Positions 19,307 to 28,237 of a DNA stretch of 64,000 nucleotides are shown here, piece after piece. The stretch lies in NCBI GenBank assembly GCA_039806955.1, contig JBDHQI010000008.1, positions 79,536 to 143,535 on the forward strand, read 5' to 3'. The notes under the pieces are model-generated. The model was not told the origin of the DNA. It saw only the letters and a program-made list of their open reading frames with translations, and did no database searches. A program made the position numbers and the translations under genes. The stretch is from JADLHS01 sp039806955 (lineage in GTDB: Bacteria > Verrucomicrobiota > Verrucomicrobiia > Limisphaerales > JADLHS01). The first letter of the stretch is position 1, and each line of letters begins with the position of its first letter.

Positions 19307-20905
19307 ATGACTCAAACTCAAACCGCTAACGCCGACACCCCCGGAACCCCATTGGCTTCGTCACGATCACCGAAAACCTTCGGTCGCGCTTTCTGGGTAC
19401 TCAACTCCATCGAGATGTGGGAGCGGCTGGCGTTTTACAATCTGCGCGTCATGGCGCCGATCTACATCATGCAGGCCGACAACCCCGGTGGCTTGCATTT
19501 GACGGCGGCGGATAAGGGAACGATCTACGCGTGGTGGGCGGCCTTTCAATCATTGCTGCCCATCGTCACCGGCGGATATGCAGACCGGTTCGGCTACAAG
19601 CGGACGCTGAGTTTCGCGCTGACCTTGATGCTGCTGGGTTATCTGATGATTGCCTTTTTGCGCGACGTTGGTTTCGTCAGCAACTACTGGGGCTTTTTTC
19701 TCGGGATCATGGTGCTGGCCACGGGCACGGCTTTTTTCAAGCCAAGCCTCCAGGGCTCGCTCGCGCACCATTTGCCGCGCGAAAAATCCTCGGTGGGCTG
19801 GAGCATCTTCTACTGGATCGTCAACGTCGGCGCGTTTATTGGACATTACCTGCCCACGATCATGTTGGGGCTGAGCGTTTTGCTGCCGGGGTGGTTGCAC
19901 GCTGCGGCACATTCGCCGGGCGCCTGGCGCAATCTCTTTCTGGCTTCCGCCGTATTCACCTCGTTCAACCTGTGCCTGCTGTTTTTCGTGGCCGACGTGC
20001 CCAGCGGAGCGTCCAAAACGGAAACCATTCTGCAGGTGCTGCGGCGGACGTTGCGAGACGTGATGGAACCCCGCCTGCTGGCCTGGCTGGCCATCATGTC
20101 GTGCTTCTGGTTGATGATGTATCAACTGTGGGACTTGCAGCCCAACTTTATTGCCGATTGGGTGGACAGCGGGTCGCTGGCGACAGGCCTGAACTGGCTG
20201 CCGGCGGGGTTGTATGCGGCGCTGGTGGAGGACACGCCGCGTGGACCGATGATTCCGCAGCAAATTCTGCTGAGCGCCAATGCGTTGTTCATCATTCTGG
20301 GGGTCGTGGGCGTGGGCTGGTTGACGCGCCGGTTGCGGACGCTTACCGCGATGCTGATCGGCATGGGCATGGCCACGCTGGGGATCTTGGTGGCCGGCTG
20401 GACCATGAACGCCTGGATTCTGGTGCTGGGCATTTTCTTCTTTTCCCTGGGCGAAATGGCCACCGGACCGAAGAAAATCGAATATCTTTCCTTGATTGCG
20501 CCGCCGGGCAAAAAGGGCCTCTATCTGGGGTACGCCAATATTCCCGTGGGCATCGGCGTGTACGTCGGCTCAAAACTCGCCGGCCACGTCTATGGTCACT
20601 ACGGCGAGAAGGCGATGCTGGCGCTGCGGTATCTGGCGGAGAAAACGCCGTTCGGCGCCGACAAGGGTTGGCACGGTGACATGTCGCAGTTGGAAACCAC
20701 GCTCGGCATAGCGCGGACGGAAGCGATGCATCAATTGCAGCAAATCACGGGGCTGGATCCCGTGGCCGCCACCCGGATGCTTTGGGAGACTTACCACCCG
20801 CAGGTCAGTGTCTGGGTGCCGTTTGCCTTGATTGGGGTGGCGGCGGCGATGGCCCTCTGGTTTTTCGGTCGTGCCGCCCGGAAATGGAAGGACATGGATG
20901 CCTGA
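19307..20905 (+). CDS. POT/PTR-family (MFS) proton-dependent transporter
   Basis: Inner-membrane proton-coupled transporter of the major facilitator superfamily, POT branch, which takes up di/tripeptides or related solutes. Visible marks: EMWERLAFYNLRV near the first helix (compare ExxERFxYY), GGYADRFGYKRT (MFS loop 2-3 motif) and FYWIVNVGAFIG (PTR2 signature helix 5). About twelve hydrophobic helices in 532 aa. The start at ATG 19307 (MTQTQTAN) is preferred over an upstream in-frame ATG because it lies just after the oxidoreductase stop. The ExxERFxYY motif is altered, so proton coupling or substrate may differ from peptide carriers; in this locus the cargo may be a glycan breakdown product (inference). 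Its last 13 codons form part of the ~127-bp direct repeat. Confidence 0.88.
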   Translation: MTQTQTANADTPGTPLASSRSPKTFGRAFWVLNSIEMWERLAFYNLRVMAPIYIMQADNPGGLHLTAADKGTIYAWWAAFQSLLPIVTGGYADRFGYKRTLSFALTLMLLGYLMIAFLRDVGFVSNYWGFFLGIMVLATGTAFFKPSLQGSLAHHLPREKSSVGWSIFYWIVNVGAFIGHYLPTIMLGLSVLLPGWLHAAAHSPGAWRNLFLASAVFTSFNLCLLFFVADVPSGASKTETILQVLRRTLRDVMEPRLLAWLAIMSCFWLMMYQLWDLQPNFIADWVDSGSLATGLNWLPAGLYAALVEDTPRGPMIPQQILLSANALFIILGVVGVGWLTRRLRTLTAMLIGMGMATLGILVAGWTMNAWILVLGIFFFSLGEMATGPKKIEYLSLIAPPGKKGLYLGYANIPVGIGVYVGSKLAGHVYGHYGEKAMLALRYLAEKTPFGADKGWHGDMSQLETTLGIARTEAMHQLQQITGLDPVAATRMLWETYHPQVSVWVPFALIGVAAAMALWFFGRAARKWKDMDA

Positions 20906-20992
20906 ACCGGCCCCGGCGCGCGCCGTCAGGGGCGCGCAAAATCGCCGGGGATCAGTTCCCGCACCGCGCTCACGATCAACGGTCCGACGCCC
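20866..20992 (+). repeat. left ~127-bp direct repeat (POT 3' end plus ceramidase-gene tail)
   Basis: Positions 20866-20980 match 37992-38106 base for base by eye (115 bp); the match continues to 20992/38118 with two differences. The left part is the genuine 3' end of the POT gene. The right part (20926-20992, minus strand) encodes only the last ~22 codons of the ceramidase-like protein (LIVSAVRELIPGDFARP), a tail with no gene attached. The same block at the other end of the 17-kb segment has the complementary arrangement. Confidence 0.93.
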
Positions 20993-21026
20993 TCTGGTTT
21001 GATCGTGCGGAGAGGAGGGACGAGCC

Positions 21027-24000
21027 TCACTTCAAACTCAGGGACAGTCGCCAGAACGCGGCGTCGGCCCCGGGATCCCTTGTGGCCACGATGCGGAAAT
21101 ATCCGCCACCCAAATTCTCGACAACAGCAAATTGTTCCGACCAAGCGCCGCCGAGTGCGGGAACGGTCTGTAATTTGAAATTAATGAACTGCGCATACGC
21201 GGGCGGAAAGTGCCATGTGAGTTGCACCGTGGTTTCATTCACCGCGGCAATCTCCACGGCGGGCAACCCGAGTTGCGCCGGCGGATAATTCCCGGGCGAC
21301 CACGGGTCGCTGCCATCGAGATAACTTTGCAACAACGTGTAACCGCCGCCGAGGTCCGCAAAGGGATCATTACCGGGCGCCCCGAAGAACAGTCGCTCCC
21401 AATCATCATCCAACAGGTTGCCGTCACTGTCGGTCGCGGAAGGCAACGGCACACTGGTGACGCGCGTTTGCGCCTCGTTGCCGATGCGGACGACTTCGAG
21501 CGTTTCAGTGGCACACGCACTCGCCGGTACATCCGCAAAGCCCAACACCTGCAATGCCAGGCCGGGCACGACGTGAAACGCATTTGGAAAGCGATACGGC
21601 CGGCCGTTTGCATCCACGAGCGCAACGGTGTTGCCGAAAGCAAACCGATCCAGAATCGTGCAGTTCAAACCGACAGAATCCGCCCGCACCCGCAAGTCGC
21701 GCGTCACCACCGGGCGGGATGATGGCATATTCAGCAGGGAGTCCAAGCCCTGCAACGCTGCTGTGTAATCCTCGACGGTCAGCGGCGTGAGGGTCGCGCC
21801 GATTTCCGGTGGCAGCCCACCGACCCAGTCATTGCGATACGCTGACGGCATCACGCCGGTGGCGAGGAATTCGCGCAAGGCCTCCAGCGGTCCTGGGAAT
21901 GCGCCCGGAAACACGCCCCCCCAGCGCGCACTGATGCGATACACATCCAGCGTGACGGCGCGCAACGCCACCAGCTTGTTATCGCTGGATTCACGCAAGG
22001 CCATGCGCATCGTCTTGATGACTTCGCCCAGCAGATGCCCCGTGTCTGATGGCGAACGATACCGTTCCAGTTCTTCCAGTTGCTCAGGGGTGGGCAGCAC
22101 GCGACCGGTGGCCACGCCATTCGTCGGGATCGGTGTGGCCGGCTCGGAACTGCGATACGCCGTGAGCGTGAGCCGATTTGGATTCGCGTTGCCGGGCGTC
22201 GGCAGATAGCTCGCGGGCAATACGCCGCGCATCACGAAGCGCCGCGTGATCCATTGCTCGAAGACCAATGTGAGCGTGGTTTCCAACGGATCAATCGTCG
22301 CTCCCACACTCGGCGGAGGGTTCGTCTGGTAAAATTGAATGGCCGCCGCCTTCCACGCCGCTGCTTCCGTTGCATCGGAACCACCGCCGTAGGGATGTAC
22401 GAACGTCACCGCGCTGGATGCCGGCAACACCACGAGGCCCGCCAGTTCGCGACCTTGAAAAAGTGAACCTGCGCTGTACGGCGGAACAAAATCCAGGGCG
22501 AACGACGGTGAACTCGCCGCCACGGTGACGCGCGACCGCCCGGCGCGACCAATGCTGCGCAACCAAGCCGCCGTCTGGTTCGCCCCAAAGTAGCCCCAGT
22601 GCTCCGCCAGGTTGGAATCGAGCGCCTGGCCACTGACATCATAAACCGTGATGTGATTGCCTGGATTAGGTTGTCCGTCCGGCAACGCATGTCCGGCGAC
22701 CAGCGTCGGGACGCTGGCGGTAGTCAGTCCGTCGTGTGACCATGGACGCACATGCAACTCCAGCGCCGTGCCCGAAGTGTGACGCAACGGCACGCCGGTG
22801 CTTTCGAGCAGAATTTGCAGGTAGTTCAGCGTGTTGCTCGGATTATTATTCGCCGCGCGATCCGGCAACTCGGCGGGGTTAAATCCCAACCCCAGTTTCA
22901 CGTAATCCGGAATCCCATCGTCCAGCGTGCTGAGTTGCCCGGCGGGACTGTTGAAACGGTACCACACGTCCAGGACCGCCGTGCGCGCGCCACCCGCAGT
23001 GGCGTACGCCTGCAACCGCGTGTCGCGATGCAGCCAGATTGGCTGCGTATAAGCCTGCCACGCCGCGCCGGCTTGGGTGCGAAACACGATGCTGAAACCG
23101 GCCGGCGCGATGAGCGTCACCGCCACGCCCTCGTTAAATGTGCCGGGCAACGGCGTGGGTTTGACCGCACCCGACGCCGCGCCCGACGCCGCGTCGAGGG
23201 GAAACACGGAGAGTTGCGGCTCGAACTGGCTCGCGAGCACATGCGTCGCCCCGCCCGGCGCGACGCCAAGACTCACTGCGGCGGGTTGCGCCAGACCGCT
23301 CAACTCGTCCGAGAAAGTTTCGCCGGTTGCGGACACTGGCGGCCCCAGCCACGGTGAAGACGACCAGTCATGGGCGCGTTGCCGACTCAGCACCCGCGCG
23401 TTGGGCGCGACAAACGGCTCGCCGGAATACACCAGCACGTGCCCGGCGCCGCTCACTTCCGACACCGGCGCGAGCGTCGTCGTGTTCACCAGATCGTAAT
23501 TCCCCGTGCCGCTGTTGAATTTGTAACTGCGCGCGGTGCGGGAACGTTCCGTGACCCCAGGTCCGGAGAGCAGTTGAAACCCATTCGCGCCATTCGGCAG
23601 CGCCACCACGCTGGTGAACACTTCACCTGCAGGCGGCGTGAACGTGGCGCTGTTCGTTCCGTCCGGCGTGTGACGCAACACCGCCTGCGAGCCCTCCGCC
23701 GCAATCACCAACAGCCGCGCGGTGTTGTCGGCCGCCACCACCGCGATGCGACCGATGGCGAATCCCGCGGGCTGGCTGACCGGCGCCCCGGCGGCATAGT
23801 TGACGCCATCAAACGTGAGCGGGTGCACCTGATAGGTGCCCGCGCCGGGCACATAGGTGACCAGTTGCGCGAGTGGCCCGGCAAACGGGCTGAGCACAAA
23901 TTGTCCATCAACCGGCAGTGACGGAACCGTGAGTCGCAGTGGCGAACCGGCTTCATTCAACGCCCGCACGCGCAGCAACGACGTACCCACCGTGACCCGT

Positions 24001-24689
24001 TCGTAATAGGCGACTTGATGGGTCGCGCCGTTCGCCAGGAGCACGCGGGTGGCTTGTTCGTAACTGCGGTCGGAGTTTTGGCCCAGCAAGGTGTGCGTGG
24101 TGAAGGCCGAGCCGCCACCGTTGATGAACAGGCGCACAATGTTCTCGGTCGCGCCGTTCCAGGTCGAACTTAACAGCAAATCCTCCAGGGCACTCGTGCC
24201 GGTGATTTGTCCGGCGGCGAGCGAAAACGGACCGATCATGCCCGGCGGAATCCAATCACTCAATTGCGGCATCGCACCGGAGCCATTGATCCCGACCAGT
24301 TTCACACGGCCTGACTCCGGCGCGGTGAGCGCCAGCGTGTCACGCGTCGTCACAAGCAAGCGCCCGGCCGTCACGCCCGTGATGTTGTAAATGCCCGCGG
24401 CCAGACCGGGCGTCCATTCCAGCGCGCCGGAGTTGTCGAGTTGGAAGCCCACGCGCACCGTGCCCGTCCCGCGATCAATGAGAACCACATCCGCACGCCC
24501 ATCGCCATCGAGGTCCGCGTAACCGGTGGCTTCCACCGGCCCGACGTGAAATTGCGTTGGCGGAAGCGGTGACTGGGCCAGCGCCACGATCCGTGGGAAG
24601 AGCCAGCAGAGCAGCAACAGCTCGAGAAGCGCGAAACGCGCGAACCGTCCAACGGACCGGCGACAGGACCGTCGCCCGCCTCGGGGCAT
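21027..24689 (-). CDS. giant exported protein with FG-GAP-like start and calcium-loop/shared C-terminal module
   Basis: Last gene of the three-gene giant-protein run; function unknown. The chosen start ATG 24689 gives an Arg-rich signal sequence (RRSCRRSVGRF then LLELLLLCWLF, ending VALAQS) and has AGGGAG 9 bases upstream. An alternative ATG at 24833 overlaps the stop of the preceding gene as TGATG and would add 48 residues. A YADLDGDGRADVVLID stretch just after the signal is an FG-GAP/VCBS calcium motif, with propeller-like repeats to about residue 470. A long central region of unknown fold follows. Near the C-terminus, DSDGNLLDDDWERLFFG and YLDGSDPW resemble thrombospondin-3-like calcium loops. 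The end (YFRI then FWRLSLSLK) is the shared C-terminal module. The 3' end lies 35 bp from the left direct repeat. Confidence 0.72.
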   Translation of the reverse strand: MPRGGRRSCRRSVGRFARFALLELLLLCWLFPRIVALAQSPLPPTQFHVGPVEATGYADLDGDGRADVVLIDRGTGTVRVGFQLDNSGALEWTPGLAAGIYNITGVTAGRLLVTTRDTLALTAPESGRVKLVGINGSGAMPQLSDWIPPGMIGPFSLAAGQITGTSALEDLLLSSTWNGATENIVRLFINGGGSAFTTHTLLGQNSDRSYEQATRVLLANGATHQVAYYERVTVGTSLLRVRALNEAGSPLRLTVPSLPVDGQFVLSPFAGPLAQLVTYVPGAGTYQVHPLTFDGVNYAAGAPVSQPAGFAIGRIAVVAADNTARLLVIAAEGSQAVLRHTPDGTNSATFTPPAGEVFTSVVALPNGANGFQLLSGPGVTERSRTARSYKFNSGTGNYDLVNTTTLAPVSEVSGAGHVLVYSGEPFVAPNARVLSRQRAHDWSSSPWLGPPVSATGETFSDELSGLAQPAAVSLGVAPGGATHVLASQFEPQLSVFPLDAASGAASGAVKPTPLPGTFNEGVAVTLIAPAGFSIVFRTQAGAAWQAYTQPIWLHRDTRLQAYATAGGARTAVLDVWYRFNSPAGQLSTLDDGIPDYVKLGLGFNPAELPDRAANNNPSNTLNYLQILLESTGVPLRHTSGTALELHVRPWSHDGLTTASVPTLVAGHALPDGQPNPGNHITVYDVSGQALDSNLAEHWGYFGANQTAAWLRSIGRAGRSRVTVAASSPSFALDFVPPYSAGSLFQGRELAGLVVLPASSAVTFVHPYGGGSDATEAAAWKAAAIQFYQTNPPPSVGATIDPLETTLTLVFEQWITRRFVMRGVLPASYLPTPGNANPNRLTLTAYRSSEPATPIPTNGVATGRVLPTPEQLEELERYRSPSDTGHLLGEVIKTMRMALRESSDNKLVALRAVTLDVYRISARWGGVFPGAFPGPLEALREFLATGVMPSAYRNDWVGGLPPEIGATLTPLTVEDYTAALQGLDSLLNMPSSRPVVTRDLRVRADSVGLNCTILDRFAFGNTVALVDANGRPYRFPNAFHVVPGLALQVLGFADVPASACATETLEVVRIGNEAQTRVTSVPLPSATDSDGNLLDDDWERLFFGAPGNDPFADLGGGYTLLQSYLDGSDPWSPGNYPPAQLGLPAVEIAAVNETTVQLTWHFPPAYAQFINFKLQTVPALGGAWSEQFAVVENLGGGYFRIVATRDPGADAAFWRLSLSLK

Positions 24690-24832
24690 GGGAAGGTGCT
24701 CCCTGCACCGCAGGGCAAATTGTCCAACCTGACGGTTCATGGGATTTTCAAACCCTGTGTTTCCCGTCCCGACGGCCCTGCCGCGCCGCCGGTCTGGCTT
24801 TCGAATCTGGAGGATAGATTGCCTGGCATTCA

Positions 24833-27800
24833 TCACAGTTCGACGTCGTTGGTCACGAGCACTTCTTCGATCTCGCCCGTGACGGGGTGCAGCAGCATGA
24901 GGTAATAGCGATACTTTGCCCGCCCCACGATGGGTTGGGTGTCCAACACGTACAGATAGCCGGGATCGGCTGGCGTGGCGCTCGCGCCGTTGGGTTGTTT
25001 CACATGGACAAACGGATCGTAAATCGTGTAACCACCGGAACTCGTCGCCCACGCGATGGCTTCCATGCGCGGTGACACCTGCGAAATATCGCCGGGCACC
25101 TGGGGCCAGAGCGCACTGGGTACTTGTGTCCGATACAGCACAAACGGCGTCAACCGGCGCGGCTCCCCGCTGCCGAGCCGCACATATACCTTCTGCAAGG
25201 GGTCGGTGACATCGGTGGTGGTCAGCAGGAAACGCGAGTTCTCCACGTCATGCGTGATGCGGCCCACCAGTTCGCCGATGCGCACCATGCCGCCGCCCCA
25301 AATCGGATTCGACTCAGCGACAATGTTTGGATGAAAGCTGGCGGCCGGCATCGTGGGCGGCAGTTTGCGCGAAGGCCAGGGCACGTCCGGCCCGACGTAT
25401 TCCTGCGGGGGCGACCAGGTAAAGCGTTGCTTGTTGCTGCGCGGCGTTTGCCCGCCGGTCACCGTGGTGCCGCGCACATAGATGTCCAGTTCAGCATCCA
25501 CCGCCAGCGGAACTTCCACTTGGAACGAAGAACCGTTGCCAAAGCCATCCCGCAAATCCGGCGTGACATAGCGCCGGTAGGATTTCAGTCCGATCATGAT
25601 GTTGTCCTGATAAGTCAAACCCGGCACGGTGCCGTCAGGAATGGGGGGCAGCCCGCTAATGAGCACTTGGAAGCTGCGCAAGCCCCACCGCGGCGCGAAC
25701 CATTGAATGCGCGCGACGGGATTGGTTTCACCGCCAAGCGGTCGCACCGGCGCGAGGACCGGCGCGGGGGGGGCAAATTTGAAATTCAATCCCAAACATC
25801 CCAGTGGTGTGAGTGGACCGGGATTGCCGTGCCGGTCAAACGCCTGCACAAAGAAACATGCCTCGCCTGCATAGAGCGGCATGGAGGTCCAGAGATTCAC
25901 AATCGGTGTGTTGGTGTCGAACGTGCCGGAATCCTCGCGCAGCAACGTGAGCGGACCGTCATCCACGCGGAAATAGAGTTTGTATTGCGTCATGTCCGGC
26001 AGCGGCAGGAACGAGACTTCCAGGCCATTGTCCGTTTGGCCTTCCACCTCCGGCGGCACGGGCACATGCGCTTCGCACGGACGCCGACCCGATGCCAAAT
26101 CCACCAGCCCGGTTTCGTAATGGACGCTGACGTCAACCGTCACCACCGCGCCGACGTTGGTGCCGGGAGCGGGCAGATTTACCGTGTATTGCGGCGTTTC
26201 AAATCCACTGCCCGCCAGCGTGCCGACGCGCGCCCGCAACCAGACCGAAAAACCCTCCGCCTGGGGCACGTACGTCAGGCGCAGCGGCAGGAACATCTCC
26301 CCCGGTTCAAATTCAAACCGCCCCACCTGCACACTCGACGTGCCCAGACCCCAGTCCAATTCCACCCAACCCAGATTCGGGTCCTGGTTTGTCCGCACGA
26401 ACACCACGTCCACCGTGATATAGGTCGGAATCACGGGACCGGTCGAGGGGTATTGTCCCTCCACGAGCCGCCGGCCAAACTCCGCGACCGGTTCAGCACA
26501 CTGAATGACCAGCCCGCCTTCCGGCGAACCCGGCCCGGTGCGATCTCGCAGCACTCCTGCCACGGGCGGACTGTGCCCAGAAATGTTCCCGCCAAAGGGT
26601 GGCGTGGCGCAGGCGACGGCATTCGTCGTGTCGTCCACCGCGCGCACGGTGTACCAATACGTCTTCGCGCAATCCGCCGGCGCACTGGGTGAACCCGGGC
26701 CATTGTCGAGGAATGAAAACTCCGTTGCATTTCCCGTGTGGGGCACGGTGCCGACGAGATTGGCGAGCGGGTTGCCGCCGAGCGCAGTGAGTTGCGCGGT
26801 GCTTTCCCAGCGATACACGGCGTAAAGCGTCGTGGCCTTGTCTTCCTCCGGCGGATTCGCCGCCCACCGCACCCGCAAATGCTGCTGGGGCGTGCCGGGA
26901 TTCTGATAATCATTGTCCACCCGCAACACCTTCGGTACGCGCGGCGGCAACCGGCTGCAAAATGTGCCCAACACCCCGGGCGATACCGCCCCGTCGCGAC
27001 CCAGCAAGTCGCACGCGGTGACGAAGTAATAATACTGGTCGCCGTTCTTTGGCGGAGGCGCGGTGGGATGGCCGGGAAACCGGCTGCCATGATCCGCCAC
27101 AAACTGCACGGTGTGATCACTTGTCGCCGCTTCCACGGCATCCAACGTGCGACCCGGCAGCACGGGTGCTTGATTCACGCGTCCGACCGGCCCCTGCGGA
27201 TTGAGCGCCTGACTGACGAGCGTCGCCGCCGCCGGCGGGGTGTTGTGCCAGTTGTTGGCCTCGGCGTGATTTCGGCTCACGCGCCAGACATTGAAACCGT
27301 GCTGCGCGAGGGAAAGTCGCCGCAATGCGGATGGACTGTCCCACCGCAGCGGAATGGCGAGATCCGTCGTGGCAGGCCGGTTCGGATCTGGCGGGGCGAT
27401 TTGCACCGTGCTGGGCGCGGGCAACGTCAGCGGCGCGGCGGCGTTCACCGTCACGCGGCCCAGTACCGCTTCATCCGGCGCGGTCGGCGAGGGGCGATAC
27501 CGAATCTCAAACGTGACCGGACCACTCGGGGGAATCGGCACCGCGTGCCCGGTCCCGAGGGCCATGGCCAGCGACGGAAACGTGCGCGCGGCGAGTTGCA
27601 GTGCGCCGAGTAATTCCGGTTTGTCCGCCACGCCTTGAATCACTGCCGACGCAATTTCGGCATCGGACAAACTGGTGTGTGGCACGAGTTCCTCGAACAA
27701 CTCGGTCAACGCTGTGCGCAGGGCGGCGGAATTTTCCCCGAGCGCACTTCGGGCGCGATCCTGCAAACTGCCAATGGCCGCGGCCGACGTCTGCACGCGC

Positions 27801-28237
27801 ACGACGGCTTCAAGGCGATAATTACCGGGTGCATCCGGCAGGCCGTCCTTGCGCCAGACGGACCAATTGCGCGGGGCGAACAAATCCAACGCCGTCGAGC
27901 GCCAGTGGAGATATGCCCAATGCTGGCCGTTGGCTTGCGTGGTGAGGCCGACGGTATAAACCATTGGCTCTGTGCCCTGCGCGAGCGCGGGGGTTGCCCG
28001 GAACAGGATTCCAGCCACCAACATCAAAGCAAAAACAAGTGTTTGCCCTCCGGATTGGCAGCAACCGACGCAAGTCGGCTCCAACCTCTTCGGGGATTCA
28101 GATGGAGCGGACCCATGTCCACTGCCACAGGGGACATGCTGAGGGCGGGCGATGAACCCACTTTTCGGTTTCATCGTGACTGCCCCGGAAACTCGCGCCG
28201 CCGGCGCTGCATTCAAATGGTTCATCCCCAGTTTCAT
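24833..28237 (-). CDS. giant exported protein with fibronectin-III-like domains
   Basis: Middle gene of the run; function unknown. ATG 28237 overlaps the stop of the preceding gene (ATGA), implying translational coupling; an alternative ATG at 28174 exists. The hydrophobic signal core (LVFALMLVAGILF, ending ALAQG) comes only after about 68 residues, and the DNA for that long leader contains a dispersed palindromic repeat (28096-28128), so the leader may be a secondary extension. The mature part is beta-rich with several FnIII-like units showing L-V-W, YYYFVTA-D or YWYTVRAVD, and a Cys-rich stretch (CFFVQAFDRHGNPG, then GCLGLNF). It lacks the C-terminal module seen in the next gene. Coexpression with its neighbours is inferred from the overlaps. 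Confidence 0.72.
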   Translation of the reverse strand: MKLGMNHLNAAPAARVSGAVTMKPKSGFIARPQHVPCGSGHGSAPSESPKRLEPTCVGCCQSGGQTLVFALMLVAGILFRATPALAQGTEPMVYTVGLTTQANGQHWAYLHWRSTALDLFAPRNWSVWRKDGLPDAPGNYRLEAVVRVQTSAAAIGSLQDRARSALGENSAALRTALTELFEELVPHTSLSDAEIASAVIQGVADKPELLGALQLAARTFPSLAMALGTGHAVPIPPSGPVTFEIRYRPSPTAPDEAVLGRVTVNAAAPLTLPAPSTVQIAPPDPNRPATTDLAIPLRWDSPSALRRLSLAQHGFNVWRVSRNHAEANNWHNTPPAAATLVSQALNPQGPVGRVNQAPVLPGRTLDAVEAATSDHTVQFVADHGSRFPGHPTAPPPKNGDQYYYFVTACDLLGRDGAVSPGVLGTFCSRLPPRVPKVLRVDNDYQNPGTPQQHLRVRWAANPPEEDKATTLYAVYRWESTAQLTALGGNPLANLVGTVPHTGNATEFSFLDNGPGSPSAPADCAKTYWYTVRAVDDTTNAVACATPPFGGNISGHSPPVAGVLRDRTGPGSPEGGLVIQCAEPVAEFGRRLVEGQYPSTGPVIPTYITVDVVFVRTNQDPNLGWVELDWGLGTSSVQVGRFEFEPGEMFLPLRLTYVPQAEGFSVWLRARVGTLAGSGFETPQYTVNLPAPGTNVGAVVTVDVSVHYETGLVDLASGRRPCEAHVPVPPEVEGQTDNGLEVSFLPLPDMTQYKLYFRVDDGPLTLLREDSGTFDTNTPIVNLWTSMPLYAGEACFFVQAFDRHGNPGPLTPLGCLGLNFKFAPPAPVLAPVRPLGGETNPVARIQWFAPRWGLRSFQVLISGLPPIPDGTVPGLTYQDNIMIGLKSYRRYVTPDLRDGFGNGSSFQVEVPLAVDAELDIYVRGTTVTGGQTPRSNKQRFTWSPPQEYVGPDVPWPSRKLPPTMPAASFHPNIVAESNPIWGGGMVRIGELVGRITHDVENSRFLLTTTDVTDPLQKVYVRLGSGEPRRLTPFVLYRTQVPSALWPQVPGDISQVSPRMEAIAWATSSGGYTIYDPFVHVKQPNGASATPADPGYLYVLDTQPIVGRAKYRYYLMLLHPVTGEIEEVLVTNDVEL
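28096..28128 (-). repeat. dispersed 33-bp repeat inside a coding leader
   Basis: ATTCAGATGGAG followed by an interrupted palindrome (GGAC-x4-GTCC). It matches 63854-63886 at 28 of 33 positions. Here it falls inside the predicted N-terminal leader of the FnIII-like giant protein. The other copy is in a spacer, which suggests a small dispersed intergenic repeat. Confidence 0.55.
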
